64,000 bases of DNA, taken from positions 62,001 to 126,000 of the forward strand of contig CAVPTW010000010.1 in NCBI GenBank assembly GCA_963708735.1, read 5' to 3'. The DNA comes from JAGPUQ01 sp963708735 (GTDB taxonomy: Bacteria; Pseudomonadota; Gammaproteobacteria; Pseudomonadales; Porticoccaceae). The notes below the pieces were generated by a model. It saw nothing but the letters and a program-made list of their open reading frames with translations. It searched no databases and was not told where the DNA came from. Position numbers and translations under genes: made by a program. Positions within the stretch are counted from its first letter, which is position 1; each line of letters starts with the position of its first letter. This document shows positions 16,675 through 27,439 of this stretch, piece by piece.

Positions 16675-17526
16675 ATGGAAAGTACCTGGATCATGCTCGC
16701 GCTGCTGGTCGGCATCGCCGTCACTTTCTTCAAGGGTGTGCGGCAGGTGCCGCAGGGCAGTAAATGGGTGGTGCAGCGGCTCGGCAAGTACAACAGTACG
16801 CTTTCCCCCGGGCTGCAATTCATCATCCCCTATATCGACACCGTGGCCTACAAGGTGACTACCAAGGACATCGTGCTCGACATCCCCTCCCAGGAAGTCA
16901 TTACCCGCGACAACGCCGTGATCATTGCCAACGCGGTGGCCTACATCAACATTCTCTCGCCGGAAAAAGCGGTCTATGGCGTGGAAGATTACGAGATCGC
17001 CATCCGCAATCTGGTGCAGACATCGTTGCGCGCCATCATCGGCGAGATGGCGCTCGACGATGCGCTGTCGTCGCGGGATCAGATCAAGGCCAAGCTCAAG
17101 GCCGGCATTTCCGACGATATCGCCGATTGGGGGATCACCCTGAAAAACGTCGAGATCCAGGACATCAAGCCCTCCGAGACCATGCAGCAGGCGATGGAGG
17201 CTCAGGCTTCCGCCGAGCGCCATCGGCGCGCCACGGTGACCCGCGCCGATGGCCAGAAGCACGCCGCGATTCTGGAAGCGGAAGGGCGGCTGGAGGCCTC
17301 GCGCCGCGACGCCGAAGCCACAGTGGTGCTGGCCGAGGGCACCAAGTCGGCGTTGCGGCTGGTCAATGAGGCGGTGGGCGACAAGGAACTGCCGGTGCTC
17401 TATCTGCTGGGTGAGCGCTATGTCACCGCTCTCCAGCAGATGGCGACGTCCCAGAACACCAAGCTGGTGCTGATTCCGGGCGACCTGCCGGCGTCGATCA
17501 AGAGTCTGCTGGGTAGTTTCAAGTAG
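16675..17526 (+). CDS. qmcA: SPFH/band 7 (stomatin/paraslipin-like) protein
   Basis: 283 residues. One N-terminal membrane anchor (TWIMLALLVGIAVTFF) precedes a band 7 domain (VPQGSKWVVQRLGKY ... SPGLQFIIPYID ... DIVLDIPSQEVITRDNAVI ... LRAIIGEMALDDALSSRD), then an alanine/glutamate-rich coiled coil (EAQASAERHRRATVTRADGQ onward) and a conserved C-terminus. This matches bacterial QmcA/paraslipin, which oligomerises at the inner membrane and acts with NfeD, encoded just upstream. AAGGAG precedes the ATG. Confidence 0.9.
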   Translation: MESTWIMLALLVGIAVTFFKGVRQVPQGSKWVVQRLGKYNSTLSPGLQFIIPYIDTVAYKVTTKDIVLDIPSQEVITRDNAVIIANAVAYINILSPEKAVYGVEDYEIAIRNLVQTSLRAIIGEMALDDALSSRDQIKAKLKAGISDDIADWGITLKNVEIQDIKPSETMQQAMEAQASAERHRRATVTRADGQKHAAILEAEGRLEASRRDAEATVVLAEGTKSALRLVNEAVGDKELPVLYLLGERYVTALQQMATSQNTKLVLIPGDLPASIKSLLGSFK

Positions 17527-17628
17527 CGCCGGCCGCCGCGTTGGTCACTTCGCGCGGCGCAGCGAACTGCCGCTGCGGTTTTTCGACAAGCTGCTAGACT
17601 ATGCGCCTTTTTCCGGACCCTCCGCCCG

Positions 17629-18727
17629 ATGCTCGAAATCAATCCCATCCGCACCGCCCTGGACAATCTCGAGGCGCGTACCGACGTGCTCAGGGGGTAC
17701 CTTTGACTATGCCGAAAAGAAAGAGCGGCTGACCGAGGTAGAACTGGAGCTCGCCGACGCGGGGGTCTGGAACAATCCCGAGCGCGCCCAGAGCCTGGGC
17801 CGCGAGCGCGCCGCGCTGCAAGCGGTGGTGGAGACCATCGAAACCCTGGATGCCGGCATCGCCGATGCCCGTGAACTGATCGAACTGGCCGCCGAAGAGG
17901 ACGACACCGAGACGGTCGCGACCATCGAGCAGGATGTGGCGCAACTCGAGGCGCGGCTTGCCGATCTGGAGTTCCGGCGCATGTTCTCGGGTGAAACCGA
18001 CCCCAACAGCGCCTATCTGGATATTCAGGCTGGCTCCGGCGGCACCGAGGCCCAGGACTGGGCCGAGATGCTGTTGCGGATGTATCTGCGCTGGGCCGAC
18101 CGCAAGGGCTTCAAAACCGAACTGGTGGAAGTGTCCGCCGGTGAGGTCGCCGGCATCAAAAGTGCCACCGTCCATGTGCAGGGCGATTACGCCTTTGGCT
18201 GGCTGCGCACCGAGACCGGCGTGCACCGGCTGGTGCGCAAGTCGCCGTTCGACGCCGGCAATCGCCGCCACACCTCGTTCGCCGCCGTGTTCGTTTCGCC
18301 CGAGGTGGATGACAACATCGAGATCGAGATCAATAAATCCGATCTGCGCGAGGACACCTATCGCGCCAGCGGCGCCGGCGGCCAGCACGTCAACAAGACC
18401 GACTCCGCCGTACGGCTGACCCACCTGCCCACCGGCGTGGTGGTGCAGTGCCAGAGCGAGCGCTCCCAGCACCAGAACCGGGACAAGGCGTGGAAGATGC
18501 TGCGGGCGAAACTCTACGAGCTGGAAATACAAAAGCGCAAGGAGAGCCAGCAGGCGGTGGAGGACAGCAAATCCGACATTGGCTGGGGCAGCCAGATTCG
18601 CTCCTATGTGCTCGACGACGCCCGCATCAAGGATCTGCGTACCGGTGTCGAGACCCGCAACACCCAGGGGGTGCTGGACGGTGGCCTCGACCCCTTTATC
18701 GAAGCCAGCCTCAAGGCCGGCCTCTGA
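17629..18727 (+). CDS. prfB: Peptide chain release factor 2, with programmed +1 frameshift
   Basis: RF2 recognises UGA and UAA stops. The gene starts at ATG 17629 (MLEINPIRTALDNLEARTDV). Codon 26 is an in-frame TGA (17704-17706); reading continues in the +1 frame from GAC at 17705, giving 365 residues. The frameshift site is the classic one: an AGGGGG Shine-Dalgarno-like stretch (17692-17697), then TAC CTT TGA C. Stop-recognition tripeptide SPF (RKSPFDAGNRRHTS) and the catalytic GGQ (SGAGGQHVNKTDSAVR) are both present. A gene finder unaware of recoding would report only the distal part. lysS follows, as in E. coli. Confidence 0.97.
17692..17707 (+). promoter_or_regulatory. prfB programmed +1 frameshift signal
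   Basis: AGGGGG, TAC, the slippery CTT codon, then TGA followed by C. Slow RF2 decoding of this TGA with pairing of the purine stretch to 16S rRNA drives the ribosome one base forward (CTT TGA C read as CTT GAC). This is RF2 autoregulation, and the stop is at codon 26, as in E. coli. Confidence 0.95.
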
Positions 18728-18761
18728 CCCGGCGCCCGGCGCCGCAGCCAACCGAGTGACA

Positions 18762-20252
18762 ATGACCGATTCCAGCGACAGCACTGACGAAAACAAACTC
18801 ATCGCCGAGCGCCGCGCCCGGCTCGCCGCGCTGCGTGAGCGCGGACAGGCATTTCCCAACGGGTTCCGGCGCGACGATCTCGCGCTGAAACTTGAAGAAG
18901 ATTTCGGTACGCGCACCAAGGAAGAACTGGAAGCCCTGGATCACAAGGTCAGTGTGGCGGGGCGCATCATGGCCAGGCGCGGGCCCTTCATGGTGTTGCA
19001 GGACATGTCCGGGCGCATCCAGTTGTACGCCGACAAGAGCGTTCAGGCCGATATCGCGGAGCGCTGGGGACACTGGGATATCGGCGATCTGGTGGGCGCG
19101 CGCGGCACCCTGCACAAATCCGGGCGCGGCGATCTCTATGTGATGCTCGAAGACTACGCGCTGCTCACCAAATCGCTGCGGCCGCTGCCCGAGAAGTACC
19201 ACGGCCTCGCCGACCGCGAGCAGCGCTACCGCCAGCGCTATGTGGATCTCATCATCAACGAGGAATCGCGCCGGGTGTTTCAGCGGCGCTCGAAGATCAT
19301 CGCGTTTGTCCGCCAGTACCTCGATGCACTGGGGTTCATGGAAGTCGAGACCCCGATGATGCAGGTGATCCCGGGCGGCGCCACCGCGCGGCCGTTCGTG
19401 ACCTACCACAATACTCTGGAACAGGAGATGTTCCTGCGCGTCGCGCCGGAGCTCTATCTCAAGCGGCTGGTGGTGGGTGGGTTCGAAAAGGTCTACGAAA
19501 TCAACCGCAGTTTTCGCAACGAGGGGCTCTCCACCCGGCACAACCCCGAATTCACCATGCTGGAGTTCTACCAGGCCTACGCCGATTACCGCGACCTGAT
19601 GGATCTTACCGAGGACATGTTGCGCAAGCTGTGCATGGCGGTGCTCGGCACCACGACGGTGAGCTATCAGGGCACGGATTACGATTTCGCCCAGCCGTTT
19701 GCGCGCATGACGGTGGTGGAGTCCATTCTGCGCCTGAATCCGGAAATCGGCGCGGCGGATCTCGCCGACCTCGCCGACGCGCGCGCACTCGCGGGCCGGC
19801 TCGGTATTCCCCTCAAGGATTCGTGGGGGCTGGGCAAGGTGCAGATCGAGATTTTCGAGAAGACTGTCGAGGCACGGCTGGAGCAGCCCACCTTCATCAC
19901 CGAATACCCCACCGAAGTGTCACCCCTGGCGCGGCGCAACGATGACAATCCGTTCGTCACCGATCGCTTCGAGTTCTTTGTCGGTGGACGCGAGCTGGCC
20001 AACGGGTTTTCCGAGCTCAACGATTCCGAGGATCAGGCCGAGCGCTTTCTCGCCCAGGTACAGGAAAAGGACGCCGGCGATGCCGAAGCCATGCACTTCG
20101 ATGCCGACTATATCCGCGCTCTGGAATACGGCCTGCCGCCCACCGCCGGCGAAGGTATCGGTATCGATCGTCTGGTAATGCTGCTTACGGACTCGGCGTC
20201 GATCCGCGATGTCTTGCTGTTTCCCCATATGCGCCCGGAGCGCGAAGGCTGA
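18762..20252 (+). CDS. lysS: Lysyl-tRNA synthetase (class II)
   Basis: Charges tRNA-Lys. 496 residues from the ATG at 18762 (MTDSSDSTDENKLIAERRARL). An N-terminal OB-fold anticodon-binding domain (VAGRIMARRGPFMVLQDMSG) is followed by class II motif 1 (DALGFMEVETPMM), motif 2 (LYLKRLVVGGFEKVYEINRSFRNEG) and motif 3 (GEGIGIDRLVMLL). It directly follows prfB by 34 nt and precedes ung by 5 nt, so an operon is likely. No anomalies. Confidence 0.97.
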   Translation: MTDSSDSTDENKLIAERRARLAALRERGQAFPNGFRRDDLALKLEEDFGTRTKEELEALDHKVSVAGRIMARRGPFMVLQDMSGRIQLYADKSVQADIAERWGHWDIGDLVGARGTLHKSGRGDLYVMLEDYALLTKSLRPLPEKYHGLADREQRYRQRYVDLIINEESRRVFQRRSKIIAFVRQYLDALGFMEVETPMMQVIPGGATARPFVTYHNTLEQEMFLRVAPELYLKRLVVGGFEKVYEINRSFRNEGLSTRHNPEFTMLEFYQAYADYRDLMDLTEDMLRKLCMAVLGTTTVSYQGTDYDFAQPFARMTVVESILRLNPEIGAADLADLADARALAGRLGIPLKDSWGLGKVQIEIFEKTVEARLEQPTFITEYPTEVSPLARRNDDNPFVTDRFEFFVGGRELANGFSELNDSEDQAERFLAQVQEKDAGDAEAMHFDADYIRALEYGLPPTAGEGIGIDRLVMLLTDSASIRDVLLFPHMRPEREG

Positions 20253-20257
20253 ACTGG

Positions 20258-20953
20258 ATGGCGGACGCGACGCGTGCGATCAAGCTGCACCCGTCCTGGC
20301 TGCGCTGGCTGGAGCCGGAGTTTGAGCAGCCCTACATGCAGGAACTGCGCGCTTTTTTGCTGGCCGAAAAGCGCGCCGGCAAGGTCATCTATCCCGCCGC
20401 CGATAACTGGTTCGCCGCTTACGACACCACGCCCTTCGAAGCCGTCAAGGTGGTGATTTTGGGGCAGGATCCCTACCACGGTCCGGGCCAGGCCCACGGC
20501 CTGTGTTTCTCGGTACTGCCCGGGGTGGCGATCCCGCCGTCGCTGGCCAATATCTACCGCGAACTGGAGAGCGACCTGGGTATCCCGCCGGCCAACCACG
20601 GCTGCCTGACGCATTGGGCCGAGCAGGGTGTGCTGCTGCTGAACACCACGCTTACGGTCGAGCACGGCCGCGCCGCTTCCCATCAGAAAAGTGGCTGGGA
20701 GACTTTCACGGACAAGACCATCGCGGCTCTCGATGCCCACCGCGAAGGGATTGTCTTTATCCTCTGGGGCAGTCACGCCCAGCGCAAGGGCGCATTCATC
20801 GACACCCGTAAGCATCTGGTGATCCAGTCACCGCATCCCTCGCCGCTGTCCGCCCACCGGGGGTTTTTCGGCAGTCGGCCATTTTCCCGCACCAACGCCT
20901 GGTTGGTGGAGCACGGCCAGCCGCCGATCGACTGGCGCCTGCCCCCCGCCTGA
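20258..20953 (+). CDS. ung: Uracil-DNA glycosylase (family 1)
   Basis: Removes uracil from DNA at the start of base-excision repair. 231 residues, typical. The water-activating motif GQDPYHGPGQAHG has the catalytic D71, and SPHPSPLSAHRGF carries the conserved H193. GVLLLNTTLTVEHG and IVFILWGSHAQ complete the family signature. The ATG lies 5 nt after the lysS stop. No inhibitor gene or phage sign nearby. Confidence 0.97.
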   Translation: MADATRAIKLHPSWLRWLEPEFEQPYMQELRAFLLAEKRAGKVIYPAADNWFAAYDTTPFEAVKVVILGQDPYHGPGQAHGLCFSVLPGVAIPPSLANIYRELESDLGIPPANHGCLTHWAEQGVLLLNTTLTVEHGRAASHQKSGWETFTDKTIAALDAHREGIVFILWGSHAQRKGAFIDTRKHLVIQSPHPSPLSAHRGFFGSRPFSRTNAWLVEHGQPPIDWRLPPA

Positions 20954-21047
20954 AGGGCCGGGTCTGTGGCAATATGGTCCCGGTGGTTTGTGTCAACCAC
21001 AGACCGGGATGTGATGTCCGGTTTTGCGTGTTACGGAGGAGCGGGCA

Positions 21048-21317
21048 ATGAGCGCCATGCAAGACGAATTGAAGCAGTTGATGAGCCGACTCAGGGTTCA
21101 GCGGGACGAGTTGCGCGTCAAGTCCCATCTTCTCAAATTAGACCTGCAGGATGAGTGGGAGGCGATGGAAAGGAAGTGGGAGCAACTCAATCAGAAGCTC
21201 CAGCGCGCGGAAAAGGAGGGTGCCGAGGCGAGTCGTGAAATTGGCGTTGCCGCAAAGTTACTTGGCGAGGAAATCAAGGCTGGTTACGAGCGGGTCAGCA
21301 AGCAGCTCAAGGGGTGA
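21048..21317 (+). CDS. Small coiled-coil protein, function unknown
   Basis: 89 residues (MSAMQDELKQLMSRLRVQRDE ...), highly charged, with heptad-like leucines over most of its length (LKQLMSRL, LLKLDL, WEQLNQKLQRA, AAKLLGEEIKAGY), so a long amphipathic helix or coiled coil. No signal peptide or membrane segment. A strong GGAGGAG precedes the chosen ATG; a TTG 24 nt upstream is also in frame but lacks such a site. It resembles the small helical proteins often annotated hypothetical in gammaproteobacteria. Followed by a terminator-like hairpin. Confidence 0.7.
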   Translation: MSAMQDELKQLMSRLRVQRDELRVKSHLLKLDLQDEWEAMERKWEQLNQKLQRAEKEGAEASREIGVAAKLLGEEIKAGYERVSKQLKG

Positions 21318-21389
21318 TGCCGGGATAAACCACGAGTGCTGTCGGTTGCGCAGCGGGAATCGGTTGCCAGTCTCATGCGAGGTCTGCTG

Positions 21390-21425
21390 CGACAGGACCA
21401 ACGCCTCATGGCGTTGACCCTGTCG
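21390..21425. terminator. Bidirectional terminator-like hairpin
   Basis: Between the convergent coiled-coil gene and the first monooxygenase gene. The stem has 7 bp (CGACAGG with CCTGTCG), a 2x2 internal mismatch, and another 7 bp (CAACGCC with GGCGTTG) closing a TCAT loop. The T-tract is weak. Confidence 0.5.
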
Positions 21426-21441
21426 TTATCGGCTTTCGTTG

Positions 21442-22986
21442 CTATTTCGAATCGAAAATATAGTTGTTCATGCTGAAGAACCGACTGGTCAGCCAGTGCA
21501 CGAAGCCCAGCGTCGGGCGGATGGTCGGGCTGTCGCCATGGCGGTCGAAATAATAACTGTTCGAGGTCGCGCAGTTGCCGGCCTTGAAGATGGTGAGCTT
21601 GGTGCGCGACTGTACTTTCTGGAAATTGGCATCGTTGGCCGATTTCTTGATCTCGATGTAGTTGGCGTGGCGTTTCTTGGCCGCTTTCAGGCAGCGCACC
21701 AAGTGCTTGGACTGGGTGTCGATCATGCCAAACCAGGAGGCGGTGCAGACGCTGTACGGACCAAACATCAGGAAGAAGTTGGGGAAATTCGGCACTGTTG
21801 AGCCTTCAAACGCCTGATAGCGGTTTTCTTCCCAGAAATCGCTGATGTCGAGACCGTTCTTGCCCACCAGCTTGTAAGTGGGCACGCTGCCTTTCTGGAA
21901 TACCTCGAAGCCGGTCGCGCAGATCAGGGTATCGATCTCGCGCACCGTGCCGTCCTTGGTGACGATGGCGTTTTCGGTGATGTGGTCGATCGGGTTGGTA
22001 ACCAGGGAGGCGTTCTCGCGGTTGAACACCGGATAAAACTTGCTGGTGAAACTCGGGCGCTTGCAGCCGAAATCGTAAGTGGGAATCAGGGCTTCCTGGG
22101 TCGCGGGATCCTTGACCTGGTTGCGGATGTGATTGATGCAGATGCGCTCCAGCTTCTTGCCGACAAAGCCGAAGTACTTGTTGAACACCAGCAGGTTGAT
22201 CATGATGATGTCGGTAAAGAAGATGACCATGAGCCGCGCCAGCCGTTGCAGGCCGGGTATCTTCGCGAACGCCGCCTGCCAGCGCGGGCTGAAGGGTATT
22301 TCCTTTTTCGGCAACAGCCAGATCGCCGTGCGCTGATACACGTCGATGGATTTCACCTTGTCGGCGATCTCGGGTACGGCCTGAATGCCGGTGGCGCCCG
22401 TGCCGATGAAGCCCACGCGCTTGCCGGTGAGATCGTAGGAGTGATCCCAGCGGCCGGTGTGCATGACCTTGCCCTTGAACTTCTCGATGCCCTCGATGAC
22501 GGGCAGTTTCGGAATGGTCAGGAAGCCGGTTGCGCTCACCAGGTAACGCGAGGTGAAAGTCTCGCCGGACTTGGTGCGGGTTACCCAGACATTGCGCTGC
22601 TCGTCGTAGGTGGCGTCGGCCACTTCCATGTTGTAACGCATGTGGGGACGCACGCCGTATTTGGTCACGCAGTGATCCACATAGGCTTTCATTTCCGGGC
22701 CGGGCGCGTACAGGCTTGACCAGAAGGGGTTCTGCTCGAAGGAAAACGAATAACTCAGCGAGGGGATGTCGACCGTCAGACCGGGATAGGTGTTGTCCTG
22801 CCAGGTGCCGCCGGCGTCGATGCCTTTCTCGAGGATGACGAAATCCCCCAGGCCTTCCCGGATCAGGCGAATGGCGGCGCCGATACCCGACAGGCCGGCG
22901 CCGATGATGACGGTCTCGAAGTCGACCTCCCGCTTGATTCTTTGCGGGGGGTAATCAAACACATGGCTCAACGCTGCTTCGGTCAT
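21442..22986 (-). CDS. Flavin-containing monooxygenase, Baeyer-Villiger type
   Basis: 514 residues from the ATG at 22986 (MTEAALSHVFDYP, with AGAGG upstream). FAD-binding GxGxxG is at IIGAGLSGIGAA (G29, G31, G34). The BVMO fingerprint FxGxxxHxxxW(P/D) is met by FKGKVMHTGRWD at 170-181, followed by the NADPH loop VGFIGTGATG. ATGF occurs twice (SATGFLTIPK and CATGFEVF). BVMOs turn ketones into esters or lactones with O2 and NADPH; others in this group oxidise N or S. Substrate unknown. An in-frame start exists upstream at 23070 but adds an unconserved leader. A second family member is at 23668-25455. Confidence 0.88.
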   Translation of the reverse strand: MTEAALSHVFDYPPQRIKREVDFETVIIGAGLSGIGAAIRLIREGLGDFVILEKGIDAGGTWQDNTYPGLTVDIPSLSYSFSFEQNPFWSSLYAPGPEMKAYVDHCVTKYGVRPHMRYNMEVADATYDEQRNVWVTRTKSGETFTSRYLVSATGFLTIPKLPVIEGIEKFKGKVMHTGRWDHSYDLTGKRVGFIGTGATGIQAVPEIADKVKSIDVYQRTAIWLLPKKEIPFSPRWQAAFAKIPGLQRLARLMVIFFTDIIMINLLVFNKYFGFVGKKLERICINHIRNQVKDPATQEALIPTYDFGCKRPSFTSKFYPVFNRENASLVTNPIDHITENAIVTKDGTVREIDTLICATGFEVFQKGSVPTYKLVGKNGLDISDFWEENRYQAFEGSTVPNFPNFFLMFGPYSVCTASWFGMIDTQSKHLVRCLKAAKKRHANYIEIKKSANDANFQKVQSRTKLTIFKAGNCATSNSYYFDRHGDSPTIRPTLGFVHWLTSRFFSMNNYIFDSK

Positions 22987-23300
22987 AAAGGGCCTCTTGG
23001 CAAGAATGGGAGTGGTAAAGGAGCGACGGAGACATTTTGGACTATAACCGGTCCGCTTGTCGTACCGCATTGCAAACGTATATGACCGGTGAGTTTACCA
23101 TCCGCCGGTGCGGGTGGTTTCCGGGCGCCAGCGGTATTGATGTTGCGCGAGTGCCGCTTGCCGCGGTCTCTTGACACCCGCCGTGCGACTGACTAGCTTC
23201 GGTGCCATTGGTCGCTCGCGCTCAGGTGTTGCCTGGCGCTCTCGGGGGGCACCACGCAAGCGTCCAAATCGAAAAATAATCCGTATATTGGGAGGACGAT

Positions 23301-23501
23301 ATGTCGACTGCCGACCTGCAGGGCACCCTGAACGCGCTCGGTGAAGGGCAATCCTGGACCATCAGCCGGGAAGAGTTTCGCAATGCCTGCGACCCGGATG
23401 ACAAGGTGGTGTATCTGACGATTGCGCGGCGGATGGCGCACGCCCGCAAATACTACGTCACCATCAATGAAGATACTTTGGTATTCGAGCCCCGCCCCTG
23501 A
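23301..23501 (+). CDS. Small protein of unknown function between two monooxygenases
   Basis: 66 residues, MSTADLQGTLNALGEGQSW ... VFEPRP, with an excellent GGGAGGA ribosome-binding site before its ATG. Mixed charge, no signal peptide, no cysteines in a metal pattern apart from a single C. Not recognised. It is divergent from the first monooxygenase gene and convergent with the second. A TTGACA at 23171-23176 with a weak TAGCTT -10 at 17-bp spacing could be its promoter. Confidence 0.6.
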   Translation: MSTADLQGTLNALGEGQSWTISREEFRNACDPDDKVVYLTIARRMAHARKYYVTINEDTLVFEPRP

Positions 23502-23606
23502 CCGGTAGCGGCGCCGGGCAGCGCGCCCGCATTCGGGCTGCTCCGATCGGCCCGGGCGGCAAGGCCGCAGCTAGCGATTATGCGACGGCGCCTTCGGCGA
23601 AAGGCA

Positions 23607-23637
23607 AGGCCCCGCAGCGCCTGACGCTGCGGGGCCT
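23607..23637. terminator. Strong bidirectional hairpin
   Basis: A perfect 13-bp stem (AGGCCCCGCAGCG with CGCTGCGGGGCCT) and a 5-nt loop lie between the convergent 66-residue gene and the second monooxygenase gene. Very stable, though T-poor on both sides, so it could also be a stabilising 3' end. Confidence 0.6.
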
Positions 23638-23667
23638 CGTTGGGGTTTGCCGTTCGGTGCGAACCGT

Positions 23668-25455
<1,788 letters not shown>

Positions 25456-25742
25456 GGTAATAACCTCGATGGGTAGTGGTTGTGGATTGCTGATGATTGT
25501 TGAAAGTCGAGTATCGGGCCACCCGTGAATCGCTGCGGGGAAAGACGCGCAGGTTTCGTACGGAGACACGCGAATGAATGCTGGTTTCAAGTATAGTCGG
25601 CAAGTCTGGGCATTGCCTAATGCGCGCGCCATTGGTGAAGACCGCGTGAACACATGGAGCGTGAACATGTGAAGCCAAAACCCGTGGAACCAGAACACTT
25701 GGGAGCAGAACCTATCATGCCAAACCCAAGCGGTGCGGCACC

Positions 25743-25761
25743 CTAGCAGCCTGTCGGACTT
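25743..25761 (+). repeat. Left terminal inverted repeat of the IS
   Basis: 19 bp, CTAGCAGCCTGTCGGACTT; perfect inverted partner at 27294-27312. Confidence 0.88.
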
Positions 25762-25874
25762 AACCTCACGGCCATTGGATTCCGTGGGGGATATTGTGGA
25801 TTTGCACCACTGAGGTGCATGTTTTGGCCGATTTCGCCGCCATTTTCGCTGAACCGAGCATGCTTGCCCCGCTT

Positions 25875-27245
25875 TCAGGCCATTCGGACGGATTTGGGCT
25901 GCAACACGGCCATGCGTTTCAAGTTCCACGCCAGGCAAACCAGCGTCCATTCGTGGCCAACATTGGCCAGGCCGCGTAGCAGAAACTGGCGGAAGGCCAT
26001 CACCGACTTGATGATGCCGAATACCGGCTCCACTGTCTGCTTGCGCAGCGCATAGGCCGCCCGCCCGGCCTGGGTCTTGAGGGTGTGCTTCATCTGATCG
26101 ACCGGGTTGTCGGCCGGTAGCGCCGCAGGCTCTTCAAAACGATCGCGCCAGGCCGGGTGGTGCGCATCGCGACCCACCGCCATCAGCGGTTCGATCCCGG
26201 CATCATGGCAGGCCTTGACGTTCTTCGCGCTGCAGTAGCCCGTGTCTGCCAACAGCTGATCCGGCTGGCGCAATCCATCGGGCAGGCGCTGCAGCGCCGC
26301 CAGCGTCGGCGCCACCTGCTCCTTGTCGTTGCCGGCCTGAGTGATGTGTGGGACCAGGATCAGCATCGATTCGGTGTCGACCGCAGCCTGCGCGTTGTAG
26401 CACTGATCGAATCCGCCGCTCGACACCTTCATGATGCGTGAGTCTTCGTCGGTCAGATTGACCTGATCGTCCGCGCGCGGGCCGGTTTGTGGCGGCGCCG
26501 GCGGCTTGCCGCCGGGCTTCTTGCCGGTCGCCTTTTGCTTCGCCTCGCGCTCGGCCAGCTTGGCCTGGTACTCGGCCTGCGCCCTTTCGTCACGCGCCTG
26601 GGCGCGCTCTTCGATGACCGCCTTGGCTCGCGCGATCGCGGCCAGGCGATCCTCGCGCCGCTGGATCTCGTCGGGCAGGCTGACGCCATCGGGAACCGTG
26701 CTCTGATCCGCCGCTTCGGCCAGCGCCAGCATCTCCTGCACTTCGGCCTTGAGCTGCGCTTCGATCTTCTCGGCGTACCCATACGACAAGGCGCTGTGCC
26801 GCGAGGCGTTGGCGTGGACCTTGGTGCCGTCCAGGCTCACCGTGCCAAATCGCGAGAGCTGGTTTTCCCGGGCCACCTGCAGCACTTGCACGAAAATCGC
26901 CGCAAACTGCTCGCCGAAGCGCCGGCGAAAGTGCGACAGCGTGTCGTGGTCCGGGTGCTGGTCGCAGGCGATGAAACGAAACGCCAGCGAATCGTAGGTC
27001 GCACGCTCGATCTTGCGGCTTGAGTGAGTGCCGGTGGCGTAGCCGTAAATCAACAGCGAGAGCAGCAGCGCCGGGTGGTAGGCCTCACTGCCGCGACCGG
27101 CGTAAGCGCGCTCAAACGCCGACAGGTCCAGCCCTTCGACCACATCCACCACGTACCGCGCCAAGTGTGACTCCGGCAACCAGTCCTGCACCGAAGGGGG
27201 AAGAAGGTAGTCGGTCTGACGATCAATGGGGCGAAATCGGCTCAT
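25875..27245 (-). CDS. IS1182-family transposase
   Basis: 456 residues. The N-terminal domain (FRPIDRQTDYLLPPSVQDWL, HLARYVVDVVEGLDLS, YHPALLLSLLIYGYATG, RKIERATYDSLAFRFIA) and the catalytic core are typical of the family: TVSLDGTKVHANAS with the first D, LLADTGYCSAKNV with the second D, and QTVEPVFGIIKSVMAFRQFLLRG with the E. A charged, glutamine- and alanine-rich linker (about 165-245) separates the first catalytic block from the rest, as in other IS1182 transposases. Intact, with no frameshift. Confidence 0.93.
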   Translation of the reverse strand: MSRFRPIDRQTDYLLPPSVQDWLPESHLARYVVDVVEGLDLSAFERAYAGRGSEAYHPALLLSLLIYGYATGTHSSRKIERATYDSLAFRFIACDQHPDHDTLSHFRRRFGEQFAAIFVQVLQVARENQLSRFGTVSLDGTKVHANASRHSALSYGYAEKIEAQLKAEVQEMLALAEAADQSTVPDGVSLPDEIQRREDRLAAIARAKAVIEERAQARDERAQAEYQAKLAEREAKQKATGKKPGGKPPAPPQTGPRADDQVNLTDEDSRIMKVSSGGFDQCYNAQAAVDTESMLILVPHITQAGNDKEQVAPTLAALQRLPDGLRQPDQLLADTGYCSAKNVKACHDAGIEPLMAVGRDAHHPAWRDRFEEPAALPADNPVDQMKHTLKTQAGRAAYALRKQTVEPVFGIIKSVMAFRQFLLRGLANVGHEWTLVCLAWNLKRMAVLQPKSVRMA

Positions 27246-27293
27246 GTCATCGGGTGTTTCGGAAGGTGTGCAATTTTAACCCGAAGGGTGGGA

Positions 27294-27312
27294 AAGTCCG
27301 ACAGGCTGCTAG
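27294..27312 (-). repeat. Right terminal inverted repeat of the IS
   Basis: 19 bp, the exact reverse complement of 25743-25761. Confidence 0.88.
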
Positions 27313-27439
27313 ACGGAACCGTGCGGCACCACCAAGCCACTTTGAGGGGACAACCCTTAATGCGGTAGATGGCGCACCTGAGTGAACCGGAATACACTGG
27401 CACTGCTTGATACGCCATGGTGCTGGCTGAGGTAGGGAC

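Larger units (their letters stand above)
25743..27312 (-). mobile_element. IS1182-like insertion sequence, complete
   Basis: About 1570 bp. The ends are a perfect 19-bp inverted repeat, CTAGCAGCCTGTCGGACTT at 25743-25761 and its reverse complement at 27294-27312. The outermost CTAG is itself a palindrome and could be either part of the repeat or a 4-bp target duplication. One transposase gene fills the element. Both ends and the open reading frame are intact, so the copy looks recent and possibly active. The sequence GTGCGGCACC occurs just outside both ends (25733-25742 and 27321-27330), perhaps by chance. Confidence 0.88.

Noticed and set aside
25733..27330. GTGCGGCACC on both sides of the IS as a 10-bp target duplication
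   Set aside because: The copies are not directly adjacent on both sides (8 bp of other sequence lies on the right), and IS1182 elements do not usually make such a duplication; coincidence is likely.
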